Shown one piece after another: positions 24,570 to 34,829 of a stretch of DNA of 64,000 bases (positions within the stretch are counted from its first letter, which is position 1; the number at the start of each line of letters is the position of its first letter). The notes below the pieces were generated by a model, which ran no database searches, was not told where the DNA came from, and worked only from the letters and a program-made list of their open reading frames with translations. This DNA is from Carallia brachiata (taxonomy: Eukaryota; Streptophyta; Magnoliopsida; Malpighiales; Rhizophoraceae): positions 5,948,152-6,012,151 of the forward strand of contig JADCRB010000001.1 in the NCBI GenBank assembly GCA_021464245.1. Direction: 5' to 3'. Both the position numbers and the translations under genes were made by a program.

Positions 24570-27460
24570 GATATCATCATTTGGGACGACAAAGTTTAAG
24601 ATTGTGGTCCATTTTGGAGACAAAGAGGACTTTTTAGCTTATAGTGATAGTGACTATACATATTTCCTAGATCTTATGCTTTTGCTCAATGAAGTGGTCC
24701 CTAGAACATGTTGGCTTTTCTATTAGGATAACTGATGGGATTAGTATTAGAGGAGATTCTGACTTTCTGAAAGTTGTTGCTGAAAACAAGAGTGACATTC
24801 TGCATTTATACTAGAAGAAGATGCTAATGCAGAACCACTGCCATACAAGCTCCCAGATAAAAGAATCCAACATGCATTAATGAAGATGTTAATAGTTCTA
24901 GAACTGTTAGACTAATTTTTGAATTGAGTGAGCATGATTCTTAAGAAGAAAGTTGACATGATTATGAGGAAAAAATTAGGGCTAAGGTGGAAGTTAGGGC
25001 TGAGGTGGAACTTGGTAGGGAGATGGGGTGAAGATTGTGTGGGTCAAATGTCCCTCTAGGCAACAATAATGTACTTGAATCCCATATACATTCAACTGAA
25101 ACCCAACCTGTGGTGACCCCACAGACCACGTCAAAGCCAAACACTGCCAAAAGTCTAAGGGTTAAACACATGTGTCGAAAAACAATGCTGTCCCAACCAT
25201 GGGTCCAAAAAGGGTAAAAAAATAAAGAAAGAAGGGAAAAAGCCAATAGAGACAAAAAGACTGAGAAAAGTCATAACATGAGGATAAGTAGCCACTTTCA
25301 TTTGAAGTAAGAGAGGATATGCAAGATGATGATGATAGTGAGGACATAGACTTTGCAGTCTCTGATGAGGAATTTCAGTTCATAGACAGTGAAGATGATG
25401 AGTGGCTCAAGGATGCCATTGATGAAAATAAGTGCATGATAAAAGAGTAGATGAGATACTTAATGCTAAGGACAGTGGAGGTGATGACTTTAAAGTTGGT
25501 GAAGACAACACTGAGGAAAGTGATTTAAGTGGTTCAAATGGTGAAATTTCTATAAAAGAAGAAGGGGTTTCTAAGAAATTCACCTTAGAATGTGTGATCC
25601 AACCTATGGGATGAAATGTATCATTTAAGTATGATAAAAGAGGGAGAGTGAGATTGGTAGAAAAACAGATTTTCAAGTTTGTTTACCATTTCAGAAAAGT
25701 GCTAGGGAATATGCAGTGTGGGAAGGTGTGAATCTTAAGTATACTAAGAATCAAAAAGAACAAATTGGTGCAAGGTGTGAGGATGTGGATGTGCCTTCTA
25801 TATATGGCATCAAAATTGCCTAGTTACAACACTTTTATGGTGAAAAAATTGCAAAGTGATCATTCATGTGTGAGAGTAGAACCAAAAAAGGCAGCAACCA
25901 AAAATTAGATTGCAAAAGTGTTATTGCCTTTTCTTAGAATAGATCCTGACATGAGTACAACATTAATATACCATCACCTTAGAAAGCCCTATAGAGTTGA
26001 ACCAAGTTTCATGAAACTGTGGAGGGGTAGATGGAAGGCTATAGAACTAATTGAAGGGAATCATAAAGACTCATTTTTGAAGTTGCCCAAGTATGCATAT
26101 TTGTTATTAGAAACAAATCCTAGATTAGTTGTGAAATTTGGGTTTGTAGACAGGGATGAGGATGATATCTCCACCAATCTTCAATAGAATCTTTGTTGCA
26201 TTCAAGGCTTGTATTGAAGGATTTGTAGCTAGTTGTAGGCCTTTTATAGGTCTAGATGGCACTTTCTTGAAGGGTCCATATCTAGATGTGTGCTTGTTGC
26301 AGTTGCACTAGATAGCAATAAGGGAATTTTTCCCATTGCATATGCAGTTATAGAGCAGGAGTGCATTTCTTCATGGGATTGATTTTTGGACTTGCTATGA
26401 AAGGGACAGCCCTCACCTTTATGTCTGATAGACAAAAGGTATAAAATACTATATCTGTTGCTTATTTTTATGTTATTTCAACTTCATGATAGTTTTTATA
26501 TTATCTATTGCTTACTATGATTTTATATTTAAATGTGTATATGATATAAAGTGCTAAATTTTTCAACTTTTAGGGAATCATAAATGCTGTTGAGCATCAT
26601 TTTGAAGGTATGATCATAGAAAGTGTGCTAAACACTTGTATGCCAATTTTAGAGCAAAATGACCTGGACTTGAATATAGGAAATTCTTTTGGAGAGCATG
26701 TAAGTCTTATGCTCATTTGAAATATATGACTGTCATGAAAGAGATAGAGCCATTGATGGACATTTCAGCAAACCAGTGGTGTAGGTGGAATTATGATATT
26801 GAAGTGAAATGTGACCATGTCGCCAATAACATGACTGAGTCATTCAACAACTAGATTGGTAAGTTTAGAACCAAACCCATCCTGACCTTGTTGGAGAATA
26901 TTAGGATCAAGATAATGTCCACATTGCATAAGAGGTTTGCAAAGGCTTCAACCTAGGAGGGAAAGGTCACAGCAAAGACTAAGAAAAGATTGCAGACAAT
27001 ATCAAAAGAAGCAAGACATTTGAAGGTGATTCCTGCTAGCCAGGATGAGTTCCAAATAATGGATGAGATTGAAAAATTTGTTGTGAACTTGGCCAAGAAA
27101 ACCTGCAGTTGTAGGGCGTGGATGGTCTCAGGAATCCCCTGCAAACATGTAGTTGCTTGTGCAGGCTACACTAGAACAAATTTGGAAGATTACTGTGATG
27201 ATTTCTTTACCTCAAAAAACTACTTGGATGCATACAAGGGGATAATTCATCCTTTGCCTGAGACAGATTTAGATTTCACTTAAGAAGTATTAGTGATGCA
27301 GCCACCACAATTTAAAAAAAAGCTGAAAGGCCGAAGAAGAATAGGACAAAAGAACAAGTAGAGGAGAAAATAGATCGAAAGAGATCTTCTACTATTAGAT
27401 GTGACAACTGTTAAAAATATGGACACAATTCTCGCACATGCACTGAGGTATTAAAGTTTA
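24570..27460 (+). pseudogene. MuDR-type MULE transposase remnant
   Basis: This is the DDE transposase of the enclosing MULE, with all domains in order but many stops. The N-terminal region starts near 24570 and is followed by an acidic stretch (about 25300-25540). A MuDR N-terminal zinc-binding-like domain lies at about 25680-25910, then a block at 25918-26187. The catalytic core keeps GLDGTFLKG at 26249-26275, with the first catalytic Asp at 26255-26257. An intron fits at 26439-26573 (GT-AG) and follows the SDRQK motif typical of this family. A SWIM zinc finger (CxC...CxH) lies at 27104-27148 inside an open stretch 26990-27283. A C-terminal CCHC knuckle at 27400-27441 contains a TAA. It is non-functional as it stands. 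Confidence 0.85.
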
Positions 27461-27654
27461 TATGTTTTACTATTTATTTGCCAAAGGCTATTTAGTGAAT
27501 TTTTTTTTTCATGACAACCTATGAGCAATGAAGCAGAATCCAGTTCAAAGAAAAAAACAAAATCTAAAAATTCTAAAAAAAAGGGTAACTTTCATTTTTA
27601 CCAAGAATAGTAGTACATAACAAATGAACACATAATGATTGTTTTTCTAATGTT

Positions 27655-28209
27655 TTATACAGTACAAAAAGAGGCCAAAAATTGGGAAGTCACAAGATAA
27701 ATATGCCCCACAAGACTCACAGCCTCCTTTTTCACAGAATGCCACCTAATTTTGCTAGTATTCCTAAACTCTCCCTTACTGAAAATTGATACTATAACTA
27801 GGGCATAAAATATCATAGTACAACATAATAGAATCGGTACAAGCATCTTCACAAAGTTAGAATTGCTGTCTATGTTGTTTACCTTGATCAAAATCCTTCT
27901 CAATTTAGCTCTGATTGTTTGCAACTTAGCATTGATAGCACTCGCATCTATTTGAGAACATGGAGTGGTTAGTGATGCATTATACATTTCATGGCTAGTT
28001 GTATGCTCTTTGTTTGAAGTGTTAATAGGTTCACCCGAACCTAAGAAAGATCTACTGCAACTTCTTTCATCACAAATATAGTATAGCCTATTTTTGTTTT
28101 TTTCGAATTCCGATACCTTAATTGACGCACGTTTATTGCATGATTTACATTGTATGTTTTTGAACTTTGGGACTTCAAACAAATTGGAGCTTGTGGTAGA
28201 ATGAGACAT
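27655..28209 (-). CDS. MULE passenger ORF: Cys-rich (GRF-like zinc finger) protein with C-terminal membrane segment
   Basis: An uninterrupted 184-codon ORF lies antisense and convergent to the transposase, inside the right half of the MULE. Its ATG is about 350 bases from the right terminal inverted repeat, which could supply the promoter. Visible features are an N-terminal cysteine cluster (C21, C24, C46, C51) in a basic/aromatic context resembling plant GRF-type zinc fingers, a basic helical region around residues 95-110 with coiled-coil tendency, and one strong hydrophobic segment at about residues 122-143. Plant GRF zinc-finger proteins with a C-terminal helix are common in repeat-rich DNA. 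The link to MuDR accessory genes such as mudrB is inference. Its intactness beside a ruined transposase is the notable point. Confidence 0.6.
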   Translation of the reverse strand: MSHSTTSSNLFEVPKFKNIQCKSCNKRASIKVSEFEKNKNRLYYICDERSCSRSFLGSGEPINTSNKEHTTSHEMYNASLTTPCSQIDASAINAKLQTIRAKLRRILIKVNNIDSNSNFVKMLVPILLCCTMIFYALVIVSIFSKGEFRNTSKIRWHSVKKEAVSLVGHIYLVTSQFLASFCTV

Positions 28210-28555
28210 TGCAAATGATGTGGAAAAAAGAAGTAAGGATGTTGGGAAAATGAGGATACTAGAGAGAAAGATTGATGCTTTGAAGACCTGTGATTTTTTT
28301 GTTGTGAAATGTATTTTTTTGAATATTTATAGAGCCAACACTAATGGCTCTTTTAGTGATGTTGCTTTTATTCTGAAATTGCCTTTATTGGCTCAAGAAG
28401 ATCGTCCCAACGGCTATTTTAGCTTATATAAGTATGTAAGGGTATTTTTGACATCTTATGCCATTTTTAATGACATTTTTGCAATTAACATGACTTTTTT
28501 TTTAATGGCTACTTAACGGAGGATGTTTTTTGTTACCAAAGTGTTTCATTGGTAT

Positions 28556-28633
28556 GTTTTTAGTAATTTCTGAAAACCCGATATGTGATGTGTAAGTACC
28601 CCCTATTCATACGGTGTTCAAGGTAATTTTCCC
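28556..28633 (-). repeat. MULE right terminal inverted repeat
   Basis: The reverse complement of the left repeat with scattered mismatches. It is the likely promoter side of the antisense passenger ORF. Confidence 0.88.
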
Positions 28634-29773
28634 AATATCATAGCTATTGAGGACGAATTTTTTCATAAAAACCCCTCAACTGCTATTTTAAAACTTTTTG
28701 GCATAAGATGGGAAAATAAACCATGGGATTTTCTAAACCAGTTTCTTATTATATGACAATCCTTGAAGATATCAAGTCTGCCAGATTCAAACACTTTGAA
28801 ACTAAACAATTTGGCAACAAAATAGCCTTCTTTACCTGTCATATAATAAATATCATTCATCCCAAGGATTGGGGTTAGTCCCTTTCCTCACCTAGAAAAT
28901 TTCCAGCATCCTTTAAAACCAAGGTAAACCATAACACCCAGTATTCCTATTGAGACTATCACCTTGCATGGTTTAACACCTTTTTTTTTTCCAAAACTCC
29001 ATTCGAACCCGCACCTAGTTGATATATTTTGACAAATAATACAAACCCATAAACATTCCAAATTGGTTCATCCAATGGTGGAGATTTTTTGGATCAGTCC
29101 TTGAAATCATAGATGAAAAAGTTAAAACTACTTATCTCTTATTTACAACAAAAAATAAACTTACTACACTGGAAAAAAGACTTCCACCAATCTTTTCATT
29201 TTGTGCCAATTTATTTGTCCCTTGGGTTTTAGCTTGGGAAAACGAATTTTTTTAACAAATAACAGGTTTCATTTTGACCAGAAGATTCAAGGTCATATGG
29301 TAGAACTCTTACAAAGTTCTAGAAGAAGTTACAAAACCTGCAGTAGGTGAATGGTTAAGGTTCTAGGCATCCTGATCTAAACCGGTCTCACAAAAGGCAT
29401 ACTCTGCCTTTCTTACTCAAAGGTCTCATGCCCAATGCTGCCTTGTTATTGCTAAAACATAGGAAGAATATGTTGCAATCATGAAAGAGTTACTACAAAG
29501 TCTTTCTTCAACATCTTCCTCGTCAAGCTCTAGTCAAGACAGCCCGTTGATCTCACAACAGGACGAAGTAATTTCAAATTTTGCACAAGAGAATGAAGAT
29601 TGAAGATCACTGTTTCGGGATTCTTCCTCCCATTAAACATTTTCCTTAAAATTGTAAATTTTATAATTTTGTTGTTTGTAATATTTGTAAAAATGCCACC
29701 GGTTATGAACAGTAAAAACAATGTTCACATAAATTACAAAAACACTATTGGTCAGTAAGGGCACCCAACATCC

Positions 29774-29780
29774 TATAAAT
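29774..29780 (+). promoter_or_regulatory. putative pararetroviral pregenomic-RNA promoter TATA box
   Basis: TATAAAT sits about 170 bases after the end of the viral coding track and is followed within ~50 bases by CT-rich sequence (ctctctct near 29820), as in 35S-like promoters. If functional it would read rightward into copy B. Confidence 0.5.
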
Positions 29781-29974
29781 TTAGACTTCTTCTTTCATTT
29801 GAAAGCCAAAGCCTGACTACTCTCTCTCTAACCTCTTTTCTCTCTCTAAAATACTTTCACAAAAGCCTCATTTTCTAGAAAGGTCCTTTCTGCTTAAACC
29901 TTCTACCATATATATGTTTATTTTTGTAAGTACTCTCTTTGTACTTTCTTGATGCATAAACTTCTTTAAGTATA

Positions 29975-29980
29975 AATAAA
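29975..29980 (+). terminator. putative pararetroviral polyadenylation signal
   Basis: AATAAA about 200 bases downstream of the TATA box. Caulimovirid pregenomic RNA is terminally redundant, with the poly(A) signal about this far after the cap site, so the spacing supports the assignment. Confidence 0.5.
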
Positions 29981-30324
29981 TCTCTTGTTTAACATATATA
30001 TTTGTTTATGCACCAATGTGGATAGCCTCTGTAACCCACCTGATTGTTGTTTATATTTATTTCGTTTTTGCCATCTTATGGTTGGTTTGACTGCTAAAAT
30101 TTGTTAATTATTTATAAACTAAAGGTTATTTAAGGTATATAAGCAGGAAACCGGTATATTCTGGCAACGATCTACAAAGATCTATAGAGCCTTTTGGTCT
30201 AACAACGCCACGTACTTTAAATAATATATTTGATAATATTTTTTTTGATTTGTTTGTTTTGGTTTGTTGTTACTCTGTTGTTTCTCTACACTACCGACCT
30301 TTTTCTTGATCCCAGGGACGTTTT

Positions 30325-30336
30325 TGTTATTAGAGC
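30325..30336 (+). promoter_or_regulatory. degenerate tRNA-Met primer-binding site of copy B
   Basis: tgttattagagc differs from the tRNA-Met site by two bases and aligns with the perfect site in copy A at 17812-17823. Flanking leader sequence matches on both sides. Confidence 0.6.
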
Positions 30337-30534
30337 CTAGGGGGCAGTAGATCTATAAAAATTTATTCCATTCTTTAATAATTAATTGTTTTATGTTTGT
30401 GTTGATCACTTGATTCCAATTGAGGCCTGTAAGGAGGTAGTAAGTTCCGATGGATAGGGCAGCAAATCCTAATTTTGTTTCACATCACAATCGGAGATGT
30501 ATCACATACCCATAAAATTTAATTATTACAGAAT

Positions 30535-33500
30535 ATGGATTTTAATTTTTGTAGATCAATTTCTCTTTGTAACTCTTTTACCTCTAAATCCTCTAAGATC
30601 CAAAGGGTAATCAGTAGTGAAGAAATAACTGATGAAAATTTTAAAAGCATAGATAATTGGGAAATCCCCAAAATTAAAACCAACCAGATCGATCAAGTCT
30701 CTAAACTTCTTTTTAAATAAGATCTTCATATAAAAAAAAAAAAAACATTTCGCTTTCTAAACGTTTTTAAACTATTCAATTTCTTTTGATAAAACTCTTT
30801 TGATCGATAAATCTAAGAACTTTAAATATATCCGTATTGGTCTTACTTAAGTTGGATTCAAACCCTTGACTTGTGAAGGTCTTGACATGTCTATCCTCGC
30901 AGTCCTTAGTGACGCTAGGCATCTAGATTTTCAGGATTCATTGTTAGGAACAGTTGAATCAACTCTAAACTCTAGACCAATCTCTTTTGATTGTTATCCA
31001 AACTTGAACATTTTTTTAGTGACGAAAATAATTTAAAAAGTATGGTTTTACATATAAAAACTCATAACTATAAAATGCTTGAAGGATCAATCCCAACTGC
31101 ATTGATTTTTCGCATTCATTATAAACTCATGATAACTACATTTGCATATAAACATAAGTTTCATTTTAGTAAAGGTGAAACTCTTTTGTTGCAAATAGAC
31201 ATGTCTAAATCCAATGTTACAATCCTAAGAACTGTTAAATGGAAAGATATATTTTTACTAGAAGAAAGGACCCTTGAAGGTATTGTTAAACCAGAAATCC
31301 CTAAACCTCCTGAATCTAATCCAAATCTTACAAAAATCACTCAATATTCTGACGATAAGGTCAAGCTGATGTTTGATAGAAGATCTATGAGTTCTAGATT
31401 TTAATAAAGCATCTGCTAGTACCATTGACTTGAGTCGACTATCCAAACTCCCCTCAGTCATAAATGCACCTTCAAAAGCAAAACTCATTTTTTAAAACCT
31501 CGGTAGTCTACATTAGATAGACCTAGTTCCTCAATATAAAATGTAGACTATCAAAACACTATACCACATCTACTATACCAAATACAGACAATAAACCAGT
31601 AAGTCTACCTTCAGAACCAACTTCACCAATTTTTTATGCTATTTTTGAAAACATCATAATTGTTTGGAAAAAGAATTTAAATTTGACAAAACATTTTTAC
31701 ATGATGATTTCCATGAAGCTCATAATTCTAAAAAACGAAAATGGTTTTTTGCTAGCTTTCTTGATAACTGACATAAAATCCAAAAACATTATTATGATTT
31801 CGTGCTTCTACACAAAGTTTTACATTTTGGTTTTTGAGTGGTTTAAGATATATGCAAAAGAAAGAAACCTTATTATTCTTTTGAAAAAACTGTTAGTCCA
31901 GTTACTAACAAAAGTAAAATCCCTAAGTAGGAAGTGGATGGTAAGATAATCCAATCTGATCATCCTCCTGCTAGGAAAATTCTTTTTCTCATAGTAATGG
32001 GAAAATTGAAGCATCTCATATAAACTTTCAACAGACTCAAAGCATAAGAATCTAAAGAGTGTCATCTACCAAAACAACTTCACAAATGCAAATCTTCAAA
32101 TCATAAGTCGTCAAATTACTAGAATAGAGAAATAGATCAAAAAATCTAATTTAACTTTAGTCATAATTGATCAATTTAGACCCTTAAAAATCAGTTTTTA
32201 AATTATTTCAAATCTCACAGGACATTTAGAAACAAATTCAAACCTATAAATCATAATTCCTTCATGTTGTTAAAGAACAATTGATAAAACTTGAACCCAA
32301 CACCTCAAAACCAGTTCCTAAAACACCAATAAACCTACTACAACCTCAAAAATAATGCCGACACACCAGATAAATTCGTAAACATTTTAGAACAGCAATC
32401 AACTTCTAAAAATGAAACTTCCCAAAAAAAAACTCCCCAGCTCAATGGGTTAGTTTGGCAACAAACCCCTTTGCCTATAGCCAGAGCCCCAAATATTGAT
32501 ATTGATATTGATATCAAATAACTTTGACCCAAAGAAAGTATAATTCCATTTCTGTCTGTGAATGGAACATAGATGGAATGTTTGAATACAACATTCTTGG
32601 TATTTTACATCAAATGACCATGGTAACTAACACCTATAAAACTCAAATTGGCATCCTTGACAAGGCCATAATAGAATTACTTATTTCAAGCTCTTCTAGC
32701 CAGTTAAAAGGATGGTGGGATTATCATCTCACACCATCAACAATTACAAATCTTAAGCTCAATTCAAACCATTGAAGATGGAACAACCATCATAGATATG
32801 TTAGGAAATCCAGTTTAAGATGCAGTAACCACATTAATTTTGACAATTTCCCTGCATTTCACAAGTGATCCTTCACATTTGAGGGATAAAAATTCTGAAC
32901 TTTTGTCAAATCTTAGATGAAAAAAGTTTTGTGATTTTCAGTATTATGAAAACACTTTCTTTACTAGGCTCATGCTTAGAGAATATTCAAATCAACCATT
33001 CTGGAAAGAAAAGTTCCTTGCAAGACTTCCAACACTATTGGGAGAAAAAGTCCGTAATAGGATCAAAGAGTCAGTAGGACACCAATTCCTTATGATAGAT
33101 TGACCTATAGTGAGCTCATTATTCTTATATAGAAAGAAGGACTAAAAATCTATTTGATATAAAACTCCAAAAACACGTTAAATGGGAAATAAGGCAAACT
33201 AAACAAGTGCGAAAGACTAAATCTATTAGGATATAAAACTCCAAAAACACATTAAATGGGAAATAAGGCAAACTAGACAAGAGCTAGGAAGTTTCTGACA
33301 ACAATTTGATTTCAAACCCCTTAAACCATCAACCTTGTCCTACAATAAAACTTATCCAAAACCTTCCAAAAAAAAAAAAAATCTTTTTTCAAAAACAGAA
33401 AACAGTTTGTGCACAAAAAGGATACACATTGTGATAAACCATTTTAAAAAAAATAAAGAAACCCTTTTGTAAATCCCAATTTAGAGGTAAGTCTAAACAA

Positions 33501-34144
33501 AAAATCCCAACAAAATTGAAAAATGTTACTTGCTATAAATGTGGTAAATAAAGACACATTACTCGATTCTATAAACTTAATAAAAGATTTCAAGAGTTTC
33601 AATGAGATGAAGAAATTCTTCATAAAATAGAAGCAGTTTTGGTTGAAATCTCAAATTTAGAATCTGATTCATTTAACTCTGGTGAAAAAGCATTAAAATT
33701 AGATGAATTAGTCACGATTAGTGTAGATACTAGTTCTAATTTTGAAATTGATAAACAAATAAATGTGCTTACTAAGGATCAAAAATTTATTCTTGAAATT
33801 ATTAAGCATATTAATGATCCACAAACCTAGAAACAATATCTTGAAAATCTCCAACAAACCCTTGAAAATCCACAAACATTAACAATGTTCCCAAATCCAA
33901 GCACCAGTTCAAATATTTATGATCTAACAGTCATATTAGGGAGGGCAAAGAGGAATAAACCCTCAAACCTTTCTTTCTAGGATTTACATACTGAAATCAA
34001 AACTATTAAATCTGAATTGGAAGAGTTTAAACTTAAACAACAGAAAGATTTACAACTTTTGCAACAACTATTGACAAAAGAATCTGAAACCCCTTTTGAG
34101 AATAAAGAAAAAGAAAATTCAGATGTTGAAAAGGATAAACTGTC
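30535..34144 (+). pseudogene. pararetrovirus copy B polyprotein remnant (MP and CP regions)
   Basis: The ATG at 30535 is homologous to 18021 in copy A. The movement-protein region is partly open (30991-31404). Coat-protein remnants follow at about 31680-33570, including an open stretch at 32524-32775. The CCHC knuckle at 33531-33572 has a TAA inside it and its last Cys codon changed to Tyr. The open block 33639-33830 matches the acidic region after the knuckle. A ~75-bp tandem duplication (33140-33287) adds another break. Nothing beyond the coat region is present, so it is truncated as well as decayed. Confidence 0.75.
33140..33287 (+). repeat. ~75-bp tandem duplication inside copy B
   Basis: Two adjacent units starting 'gacta' at 33140 and 33215 share 'ataaaactccaaaaacac' and 'aaatgggaaataaggcaaact'. 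Copy A has only one unit at the homologous place (about 20605-20690), so the duplication arose in copy B or its source. Confidence 0.75.
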
Positions 34145-34829
34145 TAATTGTGCTATCAATTTCTTATCTTATGGATGCTAAGGCAATCAATTTCTAGGTG
34201 AGAACATCAATTTCTATGAGGGGCAAAGGAGAAGGAAGAGAGAGAGGAAGGAGAGAGAACAGATGATTTTTTTTTAATTATTAAAAATTATAAAAATATT
34301 TAGAAAAAAATCATTGTTTGTAAAAAAAATTGAAGTGTTGATGGACATTTAATAGAAAGAATCCTTATAGAAAGAATCCAACGATCAAAAAAAAAAAAAA
34401 GAGACAGACAACTAAAAATTAGGAATTGATAGGGCTAGATTCTAGAGTCAATAGAAGTGTATCTAAGAAGACAAGCTAATGCTATTTAGACAAAAAAAAA
34501 ATCTCTAAAGGTTGTCTTTGGGATGCACGAAGAAGGTTGGAATAAAATAGAAAAAATAAAGTGCCCCACAAAGACTATATAGGAAACATAATACATAAAT
34601 ATTAAAAAAAAAATCGATGACCGAATAATGATAAAAAAAAGTTGATGATAATAAGGAGCCCGACAATTGATAAATTAGATTATGACAACAACATACTTAA
34701 AGAAAAAATATAATCAAACAACATGCAATTTTTTTAAGCATGGTAAAGAATTGAAAACAGGGAAACTGTGAGCCAAAAAATAATTAAATAAGCAACAACT
34801 TCAAACCAAAAAGGAAAAGAATGATTTCG
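34145..34829. other. unassigned repeat-derived DNA
   Basis: A/G-rich sequence with several poly-A runs lies between the breakpoint of copy B and the copia remnant. No ORF, LTR end or inverted repeat was recognised. Confidence 0.4.

Larger units (their letters stand above)
23852..28633 (+). mobile_element. Mutator-like element (MULE), ~4.8 kb, inserted in pararetrovirus copy A
   Basis: A complete DNA transposon. Its terminal inverted repeats are about 76-78 bp (23852-23927 and 28556-28633). They share a core reading 'tacacatcacatatc' on the left and its reverse complement on the right. Perfect 9-bp duplications flank it. Inside, the plus strand holds a MuDR-type transposase relic and the minus strand an intact 184-codon ORF convergent with it. 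Both transcription units would start from opposite terminal repeats, the arrangement of autonomous MuDR elements. Removing the element and one duplication restores continuity of the viral sequence, so the insertion postdates viral integration. Confidence 0.9.
18021..29603 (+). pseudogene. pararetrovirus copy A polyprotein remnant (MP-CP-PR-RT-RNase H)
   Basis: The first ATG of the track is at 18021. A 30K-type movement protein region covers about 18280-18900. The coat region follows (about 19170-20960) and carries a CCHC knuckle at 20913-20954, with a TGA inside it at 20934-20936. The protease region at about 21600-21830 keeps a later LGTPF-like motif but has lost the DTG active-site triplet (it reads D-R-D). 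Reverse transcriptase spans about 22190-22760; its YIDD box (22669-22680) is one base out of frame with the preceding block. RNase H remnants follow to about 23460. The C-terminal part is split by the MULE and continues at 28643-29603. Dozens of stops and indels show long neutral decay. Confidence 0.78.
28634..30322 (+). mobile_element. pararetrovirus copy A, 3' part with intergenic region
   Basis: The sequence continues the viral polyprotein C-terminus after the MULE and its right target duplication (28634-28642). The track ends at a TGA (29601-29603). The non-coding part that follows carries a TATA box (29774-29780), CT-rich sequence, and an AATAAA signal (29975-29980). This is the order of a caulimovirid promoter and polyadenylation region. 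It passes directly into the leader of copy B near 30323, without host DNA between. Confidence 0.72.
30323..34144 (+). mobile_element. pararetrovirus copy B (5' half only), head-to-tail with copy A
   Basis: This copy is collinear with copy A from the primer site to the end of the acidic region after the CCHC knuckle (21530 in A corresponds to about 34140 in B). Homology stops abruptly inside 'aaggataaact', so protease, reverse transcriptase and RNase H are missing. Copies A and B share many indel-free blocks but carry independent stops. The 3' end of A runs straight into the leader of B, so the pair is a true tandem. That suggests concatemeric integration or recombination rather than two separate insertions. 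Confidence 0.8.

Noticed and set aside
25162..25676. Minus-strand Ser-rich ORFs in the MULE
   Set aside because: Antisense shadows of the acidic part of the transposase.
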